From Chitinophaga sp. YR573 (GTDB taxonomy: Bacteria; Bacteroidota; Bacteroidia; Chitinophagales; Chitinophagaceae): a stretch of 64,000 bases of DNA. Under the pieces are notes generated by a model that did not search any database, was not told the origin of the DNA, and worked only from the letters and a program-made list of their open reading frames with translations. Positions 35,445-44,800 of this stretch are shown in pieces; within the stretch, counting starts at the first letter, position 1; every line of letters begins with the position of its first letter. The DNA lies in contig NZ_FOJF01000001.1 in NCBI RefSeq assembly GCF_900110995.1, positions 203,199 to 267,198 on the forward strand. The letters are read 5' to 3'. The position numbers and the translations under genes were made by a program.

Positions 35445-35831
35445 CTATTGGGAACTCTTTTGATCCGGTTTACAGTAGGTAGAGATTAGTAATAGAAATA
35501 AGTACGAAAAGATGCCGCCTAATATTGACGCTGCTATATCCTGGATATCAAAAGTTCTTCCTGGAATTAAAAATTGTGCAAATTCGTATATAACCATCGA
35601 TATAGTCGTCTTTATTGATTGTCGTAGAGGCGTGGCAATTGCTTTTTTATATTCAATAATAGAAAATAAAAAACTAAACAGAATTACAGCCAGAAAATTG
35701 GGCAGTGACTCTGCGAGAAAATGGGGTTTAATGGAGTGTTTGTAAAGATAAGATCTTAAGCTAAGCTCATTGTAGGCGGTAAAAAGAAATATTAGGCTGA
35801 AGCTTATGATTAAAATGGTTCTTTTTTTCAT
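35445..35831 (-). CDS. VanZ-like membrane protein
   Basis: This 128-residue protein has about four membrane helices and the VanZ-type signature near the end, YEFAQFLIPGRTFDIQDIAASILGG. VanZ-like proteins are small membrane proteins, some linked to glycopeptide tolerance, most of unknown function. Its start is the ATG at 35831. It is followed closely by the VOC gene and may be cotranscribed with it. Confidence 0.8.
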   Translation of the reverse strand: MKKRTILIISFSLIFLFTAYNELSLRSYLYKHSIKPHFLAESLPNFLAVILFSFLFSIIEYKKAIATPLRQSIKTTISMVIYEFAQFLIPGRTFDIQDIAASILGGIFSYLFLLLISTYCKPDQKSSQ

Positions 35832-36123
35832 CGGCGCCTTTAGTTGAGTACGTTAAATTAAAAAAAAATCCGATGAGAAGAAAATTAGAGTGTAGGAGTT
35901 ATCATTTCAGCCCCAGTATTTTTACCTCGCTGATTTTTCCTTGAAAAGCCCATGTAGCGGACTCGCATTTTTACTACACTTACAGGGAGCCAGATGCGGA
36001 ATTTTTGTTTTGGGTGAGTACTTGTAATTTGTTTTTAGGATTTCTCAATGAAATAATAACTATTTAAAAATCAATATATTATGTTAATATAAAGCCAAAT
36101 CAGGATATTCCAATGAAATAAAC
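35832..36123. other. AT-rich gene-free stretch
   Basis: This 292-nt stretch between two minus-strand genes holds no credible gene or terminator. A short minus-strand frame ending at 35902 reads WAFQGKISEVKILGLK, like the C-terminal strand of a secreted beta-sandwich protein. It is preceded by stop codons, so it may be a leftover of a lost gene. Confidence 0.4.
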
Positions 36124-37572
36124 TTAAGCCCAATAAGGAATATATGAGGCAAACTTTTTTGATATATTGTCTGGGTCAGAAGGTTTAATAAAGCCCGCAT
36201 CAATTGTATCAGTAATAATTTTAGATGCAAACGATACATTGTTTTTATTAATATTAAATCTCCTTCGTACTGACTGATTATTTACAGCTTCATTATTGAC
36301 ATAATGCAGACAAGTATGTTGATAACAGGCTCTAATCCTGTCTTCGTTATTCATTTTTGTTAATGGTAAGGGGGCATATAAAATAACCCGGGTATACTCG
36401 TCTCCTCTGATAAATTTAGGAGCAGGAAGCTGAAACTCTTCAATTACTTCAATTGCTCTATCCACACCACTGCCTCTTTCTTCACAGATATTAAGGCGAC
36501 GCATGAGTGAAGCAAGTATCTCATTTCTTGATTTTGGAGCAGTATCAATAAACCGGTTGGTATCAACTAATGGTACACCTGGATTAGTTATTTCAATTCT
36601 ATCCTTAAATACTTCTACCATTACACCAGCTCCAGTAATAGATAAATCCTGATGAATAATTGCATTTGCCACAAATTCACGGATAGCCCTATCTGGATAT
36701 ATTTTCAATCGCTGCCGCAACGCGGCTTCTATTACTTCATTCGTAGGTAACTGATCCATAATATAACTAATCATGCCTTCAAAGCCTGTAGCATATCCCT
36801 TTAGAATTTCCTCCTCTTTTATAGCATTTACGCGACTGTTCTCTTTGTATATAATTACCCGAACAACTTTCCGCTGCAACGATTTAAATCCACTTAAATC
36901 TTTAGCGAAGAGAATAGCTCCCAGGTTAGTGATATCCCAATTAGATCCTGCTCTTTTAACCAATCCATCATCAGTTAATGCTTCAAGAATGGCCTGCTTT
37001 GTATCTGGTAATCGCTTATCAAGCAACGTGAAATACCGGTCATAATCCAGCATCTTTAATACCTCATCGCTGTCGATTCGAGTGGCAGCAATATTGTTTT
37101 CATAGTCTAATCCTGTAGATGCAGCAATTAGATGTTTAACTTCCTGTCGGGAAATTTTTACAGTTTGACCTGCTGAACGCTTATAGCTTTCATATACATC
37201 TTTACCTCGCAGATGAACAGGCTTATCCTGATACTCTGGTATATGAATAAATAAAACCGGTGTTCCATCGTAGTATGCTACTACATGGTCTATACCTATT
37301 GGTTGAGCCAGGTTATTACGCGCGATATTTCCCATTTTTTGAATGATAATATCCATCGTTTCCTTGCTCAAATCAATTGACTGACCATTGTTATTAATAC
37401 CAAATGCAAGAAATCCACCTCCCGGATAATTAGCAAAGGCCGAAATATGTTGTGCAAGCCTGTTACCATTATCTGAAATATCAGTTTTCCAATCAAGTTC
37501 ATTTAACTCCATTGGAATAGGTTCTAAGCTTTTACTTAATAATTGCATTGCGATATCTTTCCAACTACTCAT
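36124..37572 (-). CDS. AlbA_2 (Schlafen-like) and RecG-C-like putative DNA-binding ATPase
   Basis: This 482-residue protein has an N-terminal AlbA_2/divergent AAA-4 domain (about 15-125) with ISAFANYPGGGFLAFGINNNGQ and a conserved R in LRGKDVYESYKRSAGQ. A RecG-C-terminal-like/GHKL-type ATP site (about 300-330) follows, with REFVANAIIHQDLSITGAGVMVEVFKDRIEITNPG. The C terminus is probably a winged helix. Proteins of this build are often called transcriptional regulators or helicase-like and occur in accessory and defence regions. The gene stands alone, AT-rich, next to a scarred intergenic zone. Its cellular role is unknown. Confidence 0.85.
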   Translation of the reverse strand: MSSWKDIAMQLLSKSLEPIPMELNELDWKTDISDNGNRLAQHISAFANYPGGGFLAFGINNNGQSIDLSKETMDIIIQKMGNIARNNLAQPIGIDHVVAYYDGTPVLFIHIPEYQDKPVHLRGKDVYESYKRSAGQTVKISRQEVKHLIAASTGLDYENNIAATRIDSDEVLKMLDYDRYFTLLDKRLPDTKQAILEALTDDGLVKRAGSNWDITNLGAILFAKDLSGFKSLQRKVVRVIIYKENSRVNAIKEEEILKGYATGFEGMISYIMDQLPTNEVIEAALRQRLKIYPDRAIREFVANAIIHQDLSITGAGVMVEVFKDRIEITNPGVPLVDTNRFIDTAPKSRNEILASLMRRLNICEERGSGVDRAIEVIEEFQLPAPKFIRGDEYTRVILYAPLPLTKMNNEDRIRACYQHTCLHYVNNEAVNNQSVRRRFNINKNNVSFASKIITDTIDAGFIKPSDPDNISKKFASYIPYWA

Positions 37573-37846
37573 TCGTTATGTCTTTAATTCTACTCCTAAC
37601 TTACTTTAGTTTTTTTTACAATGGCTCCAATATGAGCATAAGCATTTTCATACAATACTCACATTTAATATTGCTTTTCATTGAAACCATTAAGTGTGAG
37701 GAGACACCGGACTTATACTTATTTGATATGAAATTATTGCATCGCCAGATGATTAACAAATCTGATCATAGAAAATATCCTTCCACAAAAACGCTGAATT
37801 TCATTATAATCATCTACGATTCGGTTTGAACTTCGTCCCCTACAAC

Positions 37847-37900
37847 CCTCAAGCTTTAAAGCCTTCAAGTCGAAAGATTTGAAGGCTTTAAAGCTTGAGG
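37847..37900. repeat. Long hairpin in a gene-free stretch
   Basis: 25-nt arms (37847-37871 and 37876-37900, starting CCTCAAGCTTTAAAGCC) pair with one G-T type mismatch around a GAAA loop. The 14-nt string AAAGCCTTCAAGTC recurs at 41586-41599 in a weaker hairpin. Apart from this, 37573-37969 shows no gene, promoter or repeat I can support. Confidence 0.7.
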
Positions 37901-37969
37901 AAATTGGGAAAATAAAGGTATCAACAATGACCCCTTTAGTAAAATAGTAGCATTGGGATAGCTTATGTT

Positions 37970-38236
37970 TTATGAGCACTCCGGTAATGCTAGTAAATTA
38001 TCGTTCCATAGGCCGTCTGCATATGTTCTCAAATATTTCCCATTGGAACCATTTACCACTCCGACATTAGCCCTTTTGCCTCCTATCATCGTATAAAATG
38101 TGTTAGTCTCATTTTCGATAGACGTTATTACTTCGCTTCTTGTCCATTTCCATGTACTTCCTCCTAAATGAGTGATGCCTTCATGAGAGCTTTCGCGAGA
38201 ATTTTTGTTGATGCAGGTAACTTGAACATCTGCCAT
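37970..38236 (-). CDS. DUF3892-family small protein
   Basis: This 88-residue protein has the DUF3892 pattern from end to end: VTCINKNSRESSHEGITHLGG at the start, WKWTRSEVITSIENETNTFY in the middle, and KYLRTYADGLWNDNLLALPEC at the end. No function is known for the family; it is scattered in accessory regions of many bacteria. It is isolated between two gene-free stretches and has no visible promoter. Confidence 0.9.
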   Translation of the reverse strand: MADVQVTCINKNSRESSHEGITHLGGSTWKWTRSEVITSIENETNTFYTMIGGKRANVGVVNGSNGKYLRTYADGLWNDNLLALPECS

Positions 38237-38363
38237 AAGATTAAATTTTTGGTGTGAACAATTGAAAGAAAATCTGACAACGAAATTATGGAGATCCTGT
38301 TAATTGGAAGGAGGGGATTTTTCCGGTATTTTTTTGATGATCGGTATTTTGATGATAACTCCT

Positions 38364-38516
38364 AACCGCGAACTGCATAGGCTTTTACTGGAAAACAGAA
38401 CACCGCATGACTACATTGAAAGACCCGGAAAACATGAATGGCCGTATTGGGGAAACGCGGTGTCATACCAGTTCCTCTTCTTTAAAAAGGTATTCATCTC
38501 CAACGGAATTTTATAA
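38364..38516 (+). pseudogene. Remnant of an alpha/beta-hydrolase esterase (C-terminal end)
   Basis: The plus-strand frame reads NRELHRLLLENRTPHDYIERPGKHEWPYWGNAVSYQFLFF in short, the usual last 50 residues of the putative-esterase (esterase D/feruloyl-esterase) family, including the catalytic His block (GGHxWxYW, here GKHEWPYW). Nothing upstream encodes the rest of the enzyme; the frame before residue NREL is broken. It is therefore a decayed gene end, not a working gene. It lies between DUF3892 and a tRNA-like fragment. Confidence 0.6.
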
Positions 38517-38570
38517 TGCAAACGAAAAGATTAAATTATCCCCCAAACTTGAAATCTTTGTTCCCCCTTG

Positions 38571-38587
38571 CCAGGACTCGAACCGCC
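38571..38587 (-). other. tRNA-like 3' (T-arm) fragment
   Basis: On the minus strand GGTTCGAGTCCTGG is followed by CAAGGGGGA, resembling a T-arm and acceptor end. The T-stem pairs poorly, and no matching 5' acceptor is present, so this is at best a remnant, perhaps of an integration site. Confidence 0.3.
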
Positions 38588-38628
38588 AGACAATACTACA
38601 TAGTGTGCATTGTTGCACAGATCAGCAA

Positions 38629-39555
38629 TTAATTATACGATTGTCTGAATTCCAAAGGTGAAAGACTGGTTTTGGTTTTAAAAAGTTTACTGAAAGACTG
38701 TAAATGCTCAAATCCCAGTTCATAGGCGATCTCACTGACCGTAAGGTTTGTGGTTGACAACTTTTCCTTGGCCAGATCGATTAGTTTGTTGTGCAGGTGT
38801 TGCTGTGTGCTTTGGCCTGTCAAAGATTTAAGCAAACCGCTCAGGTAACCCGGTGAGATATTTAATGCTTCCGCTATACTGGTCACGCTGGGCAGGCCTT
38901 GTTTGGCCAGGGCACCACTGTTGAAGTAGTTGGAAAGATAATCTTCCAGCCGGATCAGCAGTTCATGACTGGCAATCTTGCGGGTGATGAATTGGCGCTG
39001 GTAAAATCTTTCCGAATAGGTCAGCAGGAGTTCCAGCTGTGCGATAATTACATCCTGGCTGAACCGGTCAATATTTGCATGGTACTCCTGTTCTATCTGG
39101 TTGGCGATGGCAGTGAGCATATTTTCCTCCTTATCGGAAAGATACAGCGCTTCATGGACCGAATAGTTGAAGTACTCATATTGTTTGATGGTTTTGGCCA
39201 GCGCTGTGTTCCATAAAAAATCCGGGTGGATCAGGATCATCCAACCTTCGGGGCGTTTCACTGTAGCCATATCAACAGGGGTATCAATACCAAATAGTTG
39301 TCCGGGTGACATAAAGAATAACACACCTTCGTCGAAGTCACCGGCCTGCTGTCCGTATTTGAATTTGGCGGGCGATACCTTTTTCAGGGAAATAGAATAA
39401 AAGTCATAAATCAGGCTGAAAGGGATCTCGGCGACCGGCAGAGTAATGTCATCCATGTGGATCACGCTGATCAATGGGTGCGCCGGCTTAGGCAGACCTG
39501 CGGCCCGATGATATTCGGTGATCGTTTTGAAACGAAAAAGCTGATGTTTTTTCAT
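38629..39555 (-). CDS. AraC-family transcriptional regulator
   Basis: From the Met at 39555 this is 308 residues; the frame runs to 39597, but starting at 39555 avoids overlap with the gene before it. A cupin-like N-terminal half is followed by an AraC domain with LPSVTSIAEALNISPGYLSGLLKSLTG and LTVSEIAYELGFEHLQSFSKLFKTKT. It is the last gene of a minus-strand run (epimerase, NmrA-like, AraC) with 13 nt or less between genes, so it may control that operon. The signal is unknown. Confidence 0.9.
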   Translation of the reverse strand: MKKHQLFRFKTITEYHRAAGLPKPAHPLISVIHMDDITLPVAEIPFSLIYDFYSISLKKVSPAKFKYGQQAGDFDEGVLFFMSPGQLFGIDTPVDMATVKRPEGWMILIHPDFLWNTALAKTIKQYEYFNYSVHEALYLSDKEENMLTAIANQIEQEYHANIDRFSQDVIIAQLELLLTYSERFYQRQFITRKIASHELLIRLEDYLSNYFNSGALAKQGLPSVTSIAEALNISPGYLSGLLKSLTGQSTQQHLHNKLIDLAKEKLSTTNLTVSEIAYELGFEHLQSFSKLFKTKTSLSPLEFRQSYN

Positions 39556-39568
39556 ATGCAATATGAAT

Positions 39569-40498
39569 TTATCGCTTATTATAATAGACTTCAGCAAATT
39601 CTTTGGCGAAATCGGCCAGTTTTATCTTACCCATTTTGGGATGGTTCCGATGGAAATTTGCGAGCGTTTTACCGCTGTGCACTATTGACTGCATTTCCAC
39701 CAAAGTTTCGGCGAGTTTTTCCGGTACTTTGGCCGCTTTCAACCCCTGCAGCATTTCCTTGTCCGACAGCAGTACCCATTTCAACCATGGTTTGCCAACA
39801 GCGATGCCAATGATCCTGGCCGCTTCGTTACAGGTCATTTCCTCGCTGCCAACATAACGAATGGTGGTCTTTTCGGGATGCAGCAACAATTCTTCTGCCA
39901 CGGCATCAGCGATATCTTTCGGCGACACGAAAACAGTCCGGTCGTCCCCACCGTAGTTTCCCATCAGCAGGCCAGTTCTCCCTGTCAGCAGTGCCCAAAG
40001 GCCGGAATAACGCAGCGTCAGGAATTTGCCGATTAGCCCCTTGCCTTTGATCAGGTTCATCGACTGGTAAAAATTGGTGTAAAAGGACGCGGGACGCATG
40101 ATCGTAAGGGACGCCGCCAGGCCATCAAAAACATCCTCGACGTTTTCGCTACGCAACAGGTCTGCCGCCCAGCCACTCATAACCACCACACGTTTGATGC
40201 CAGTATCTTTCAAAGCCTGCACATAATTTTGCGCCGTCTGGCGCAAATAATAGCCCAGATCGGGTTCGGTAAAACTCAACGGGATCATAGCATAAACTGC
40301 ATCTGCTCCTTTAAAAGTTTCCGAGAGGAAAGCGACGTCGGAAATTGAGCCTATCGCCGGCTTCGCGCCTAATTTCTCTATAGCGTCCTGTTTTTTGGAG
40401 TCGCTGCTTATCACGGTCACGGTGTGTCCCTGCGCAACTAATATCTCTGTCAGCGGTTTGCTGATGTTCCCTAAGGAACCAGTTATAATGATCTTCAT
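39569..40498 (-). CDS. NmrA-like NAD(P)-binding protein
   Basis: From MKIIITGSLGNISKPL at 40498 this is 309 residues, an atypical SDR with the Rossmann motif TGSLGNIS. The next strand is followed by AVYAMIP, and VKRVVVMSG-like strand text (GIKRVVVMSGWAAD) marks the NmrA/quinone-oxidoreductase 2 group, which lacks the YxxxK catalytic pair and often senses NADP or reduces quinones. It follows the epimerase-like gene by 7 nt and precedes the AraC gene by 13 nt. Its role in the cell is unknown. Confidence 0.88.
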   Translation of the reverse strand: MKIIITGSLGNISKPLTEILVAQGHTVTVISSDSKKQDAIEKLGAKPAIGSISDVAFLSETFKGADAVYAMIPLSFTEPDLGYYLRQTAQNYVQALKDTGIKRVVVMSGWAADLLRSENVEDVFDGLAASLTIMRPASFYTNFYQSMNLIKGKGLIGKFLTLRYSGLWALLTGRTGLLMGNYGGDDRTVFVSPKDIADAVAEELLLHPEKTTIRYVGSEEMTCNEAARIIGIAVGKPWLKWVLLSDKEMLQGLKAAKVPEKLAETLVEMQSIVHSGKTLANFHRNHPKMGKIKLADFAKEFAEVYYNKR

Positions 40499-40505
40499 AA
40501 GTCCT

Positions 40506-41396
40506 TTATTTCGTGTAAATGCCATTCTCAATATCAGCAAGCAATGTTGAATGTATTGGTTGCCAGTTCAAACGTTCCCGGGTTAATTTACTCGAAGCCG
40601 GGCAGTCAATTCCGGCCATGGGTGAGAACCAGCCAAAATGTTCGGCAGCAGCTTCAGGAGCTATTGATTTTATCGGGATATTCAGTTGTTTGCCTATCGC
40701 CTCTGCAATAGACCTGACCGTAATCGCTTCCTCAGCGCAACTGTGATAACGAGCACGTGGTGTTGCATTTTCTAAAGCCAAACGAAACAATTTTGCGGCA
40801 TCTAAGCGATGCACGGCGTTCCAACAGTTAAGACCCTCACCGATATAAGCTGAAAACCCTTTTTCGCGGGCAGTGTTGATCAGTATCGGAATGAATCCAT
40901 GCTTATCGTCATCACCATGGACCGATGGAGACAAACGAATGACAGCCGCCCGCACGTCCAATGCAGCTACGTTATCCGCTGTTTGCTCAGAAACACGCGG
41001 CCAGGCCGGGTTAAAAGGCGGAATGATATCTTCCGTAGCCAGCCTTCCCGGGCTGACCAACGCCGTGCCGGAAGTAACAATGAATGGGCGGTTATAACCG
41101 GCCAGTACCTCACCGATGGTTTCGATGGCTTTTTTATCTACCTCGCATACTTCCTTGAATCGGGTAAAGTCATGGATAAACCCGGCATGGATAACGCCAT
41201 CGGTTTCTGCGGCGCCAGTCCGCAGGCTATCCAGATCTTCCAGATCACCGCGATGAACTTCTGCACCTGCTTCGATCAGTTTTTGGGCTGATGCATTCGA
41301 ACGGGCCAATCCTAATACCTGGTGACCGGCACCTATTAATTCCTGCACAATGGCAGTACCTATAAAGCCTGTGGCTCCTGTAACAAAAACACGCAT
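40506..41396 (-). CDS. NAD-dependent epimerase/dehydratase-type SDR
   Basis: From MRVFVTGATGFIGTAIV at 41396 this is 296 residues. The frame is open to 41504, but the Rossmann motif TGATGFIG must lie near the start. IHAGFIHDFTRF and SGTALVSPG mark the extended-SDR group related to short nucleoside-sugar epimerases and dihydroflavonol-reductase-like enzymes. It is the first gene of the three-gene operon with the NmrA-like and AraC genes. The substrate is unknown. Confidence 0.88.
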   Translation of the reverse strand: MRVFVTGATGFIGTAIVQELIGAGHQVLGLARSNASAQKLIEAGAEVHRGDLEDLDSLRTGAAETDGVIHAGFIHDFTRFKEVCEVDKKAIETIGEVLAGYNRPFIVTSGTALVSPGRLATEDIIPPFNPAWPRVSEQTADNVAALDVRAAVIRLSPSVHGDDDKHGFIPILINTAREKGFSAYIGEGLNCWNAVHRLDAAKLFRLALENATPRARYHSCAEEAITVRSIAEAIGKQLNIPIKSIAPEAAAEHFGWFSPMAGIDCPASSKLTRERLNWQPIHSTLLADIENGIYTK

Positions 41397-41405
41397 AAAG
41401 TTTTT

Positions 41406-41423
41406 CTTTTGTTGATACAAAAG
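41406..41423. promoter_or_regulatory. Short inverted repeat before the epimerase-NmrA-AraC operon
   Basis: CTTTTGT-TGAT-ACAAAAG lies 9 nt upstream of the ATG at 41396 and could be an operator for the AraC protein of the same operon. No -7 element was found. Confidence 0.35.
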
Positions 41424-41584
41424 TCCTTTAAACCCGTCAACCCGATTTATCCAAATCTGCTTTTTGTTTAGCCGAAACCCTGAAATGCATACAAACAATA
41501 ACATCAGGCTGATTTTATGAAAAAAGCTATCCCACGATAGACTGCATCTGTCGAAAGTTGTAACCTTCTCTCCGCAGATTATTA

Positions 41585-41618
41585 AAAAGCCTTCAAGTCA
41601 TTGGAATTGAAAGCTTTT
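41585..41618. repeat. Imperfect hairpin sharing a 14-nt arm with 37847-37900
   Basis: AAAAGCCTTCAA and TTGAAAGCTTTT pair with one mismatch around a 10-nt loop. The string AAAGCCTTCAAGTC (41586-41599) is identical to 37858-37871. Otherwise 41424-41802, the divergent region before the metalloprotease, shows nothing I can name. Confidence 0.45.
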
Positions 41619-41802
41619 CAAGTCCGGTAAACTCTGTTTAACACCTACTTTTGATCACATGGAAAAGTTTCTTTTTTTATAAATTGTTTAAAGGGGCGGG
41701 ATATGCCTGATTTTTATAACCCAAACCACTACAATTACAACCGCAGTGAATTAAACTAGATTTATAGAGATAACCCTTTTTCACCCTAAATCTAAACTAC
41801 GC

Positions 41803-44800
41803 ATGAGAAATCTTTTACTCTTCGCAACAGCATTGTTGTGCAGTACACTATCCTTTGCACAGGATTATTGGAGACCACACACAGATGCCGCCAGGATTGT
41901 TACCGACAAAGCCGTAGCCCGGCTTGCATTTCCGACGGACTTCAAATTATTTGATCTGAATTTAACTCCTTTACGGAATGAAGTATTCAAAACTGTAGGT
42001 AATACGTCAGCACATTCAACAATTATCTCTTTGCCTAACGCAGACGGACAAATTGAACAGTTCGAAATTATAGAAGCTTCTAATTTCGAGCCCGCATTGC
42101 AGGCCCAGTTTCCGAAAATAAGGGCATTTTCAGGAAAAGGTATTACCGATAAAAATGCTACATTAAAGTTGAGCATTTCTCCACAGGGAATACAGACAGT
42201 AGTCTTCCGTACGGAAAAGGAAAATGAATTTATTGAACCTTATTCTGCTGACCACACTGTTTACACTGTGTTCAAAAAACAACAGAAGACTTTACCATGG
42301 AAATGCTCTACCCCGGAGCAAAAAATGTTAGCTAACATAGATAAAAATGTTGCAGCCAGGTCAACCGGAGATATGAAAACATTGCGACTGGCTCAATCAG
42401 TTACTGCCGAATACTCCAATTATTTTGGCGCCACAAGCGCTTCACAGGTTTCATTGGTGCTGGCGGCTGTCAATGCTACGCTTACCCGTTGCAATGGTGT
42501 TTATGAAAAGGACCTCGCGATCCATCTTAACCTGATCGCCGCATCTACCAGCGTGTTCTATTATAATTCTTCAACAGATCCATATTCCGCGGCTAGTACA
42601 GGCGCTGGCGGAGCATGGAACAGCGAGTTACAAAGTACCTTGACCTCTGTGATTGGTGCAGCGAATTATGATATTGGTCACCTGTTCGGTGCATCCGGCG
42701 GTGGCGGTAACGCTGGTTGTATAGGTTGCATTTGTGTCGACAATTCAAAAGGGAGTGGCTTTACTTCTCCTGCTGATGCTATTCCACAGGGAGATAATTT
42801 CGATATCGACTATGTAGTGCATGAAGTAGGACACCAGTTGGGTGCTAACCATACTTTCTCCATGAGTAATGAAGGCACAGGCGTTAATGTGGAACCTGGT
42901 TCAGGCATTACCATTATGGGTTATGCCGGTATTACCAGCCAGGACCTTGCACCACATTCTATTGATATTTTTCATGCCGCTTCCATTGCACAAATCCAGT
43001 CTAATCTTACCAGCAAGACTTGCCCGGTAACTACCAGTTTATCCGGTACTAACGCAACACCTGTAGTCAATGCCGGCAGTAATTTTACTATTCCTATCAG
43101 CACCCCGTTTGCACTTACCGGTTCAGCTACTGATGCCAATGCCAGTGACGTACTAACGTATTGCTGGGAGCAAAATAATAGTGCTTCATCATCACAAACA
43201 GGAACCAGCAGTGTGGCCAGCGCTACCAAAGCATCCGGCCCCAATTGGATCTCATTTCCCCCTACCACGTCACCAACAAGATATTTTCCCAAACTGGCTA
43301 CCATTCTTGCAGGCGGTTTAGTATCCGGCCCGTTAACAGGTGGTGATGCGGGAGCTAATACGGAAGCATTGAGTTCCGTTTCAAGAACTTTGGCCTTCCG
43401 GTTAACTGTAAGGGATAATGCTCCTTATAGTTCTACAGCACCAGTAAGTATCGGGCAGACCAACTTTGCGGATATGACAGTAACCGTCACCAATACATCA
43501 GGACCTTTTGCTGTAACTGCTCCTAATACGGCTGTATCATGGGCAGGTAATTCATCACAAACTATAACATGGAGTGTTGCGAGTACTACAGCAGCACCAG
43601 TTAGTTGTGCCAATGTAAAAATATCCATCTCTACAGACGGAGGCACTACATTCAGCACATTAGTGGCAAGCACTCCTAATGACGGCACTGAGGTTGTAAC
43701 GATTCCTAATACGCCCACTACAACAGCAAGAATAAAAGTAGAAGCCGTAGGAAATATTTTCTTTGATATTTCTAATACCAACTTCACTATCACATCCGGT
43801 TCAGGCTGTGCTTCTCCATCAGGGTTAACTGCTTCTGCTATTGACAGCACATCGGCTACAATAGGATGGACAGCAGTAAGTGGCGCTGTATCATATAAAG
43901 TGGATTATAAACTTAGTTCATCTGCAACCTGGATCAATGCTGCAACAGCTACAACAGCTACGTCTCTGGGCTTAACAGGTCTTACGCAGGGAACTACCTA
44001 TGATTACAGGGTAAGGACCAATTGCGCCAGCGACAGCAGTGCTTATTCAGCTGCACAGTTTACCACTATATCAACAGCCCCTTGTAATGCGCCAACCGGT
44101 TTAACCAGTTCAGCTATAACGGCCAGCAGTGCTACTGTTAGCTGGACAGCCGCAAGCGGTGCTTTGAGTTATAGTGTAGATTATAAAGCTAATTCGTCCG
44201 CAACATGGATCAATGCTGTAACCGCAACCACTTCCACATCTGTTAATTTAAGCGGATTAACATCAGCCACATTATATGACTGGAGAGTAAGAACAAATTG
44301 TTCCGGTGGTAACAGTACATATGCTACTGCACAATTCACCAGCTTAACCGCAACAGGTTGTTCAAATACATTGGATACTGCAACCAATGGAACAATTGCC
44401 GGTGCTGCAACTATTCCATTTAATACCAATGTCACTGGCCTGATCAGCCCAAGTGCTGATATTGATAATTATAAGTTTGTGATCACTACCAGCGGTACTA
44501 TTACTATTACATTGAGCACGTTGCCTGGCGATTATGACCTGAAACTGCTGAACAGTGCAGGTACACAGGTCGCTATTTCACAGGCAGGTAGCACCACCAG
44601 TGAAAGTATCAGCAGAACTGTTAGTGCGGGTACCTATTATGCACAGGTGTATGGTTACAATGGGGCCAATAGTGCTACCTCTTGTTATACATTACGGGTA
44701 CAATTAGGTACTGCCAGCCGCGAAACTGATGTTATTACCAGCGATGCGCAAAAAGTGTCTGTATTCCCGAACCCTGCCAATAATGTAGTGAACATTAATC

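Noticed and set aside
35902..35966. Short minus-strand frame WAFQGKISEVKILGLK
   Set aside because: Too short, with stop codons directly before it; at most the end of a lost secreted protein.
37734..37979. Minus-strand frame of 81 codons
   Set aside because: It simply reads through the hairpin at 37847-37900 and has no protein-like features.
38571..38640. tRNA gene on the minus strand
   Set aside because: Only the T-arm-like part is present; the T-stem pairs poorly and no matching 5' acceptor or anticodon arm is found.
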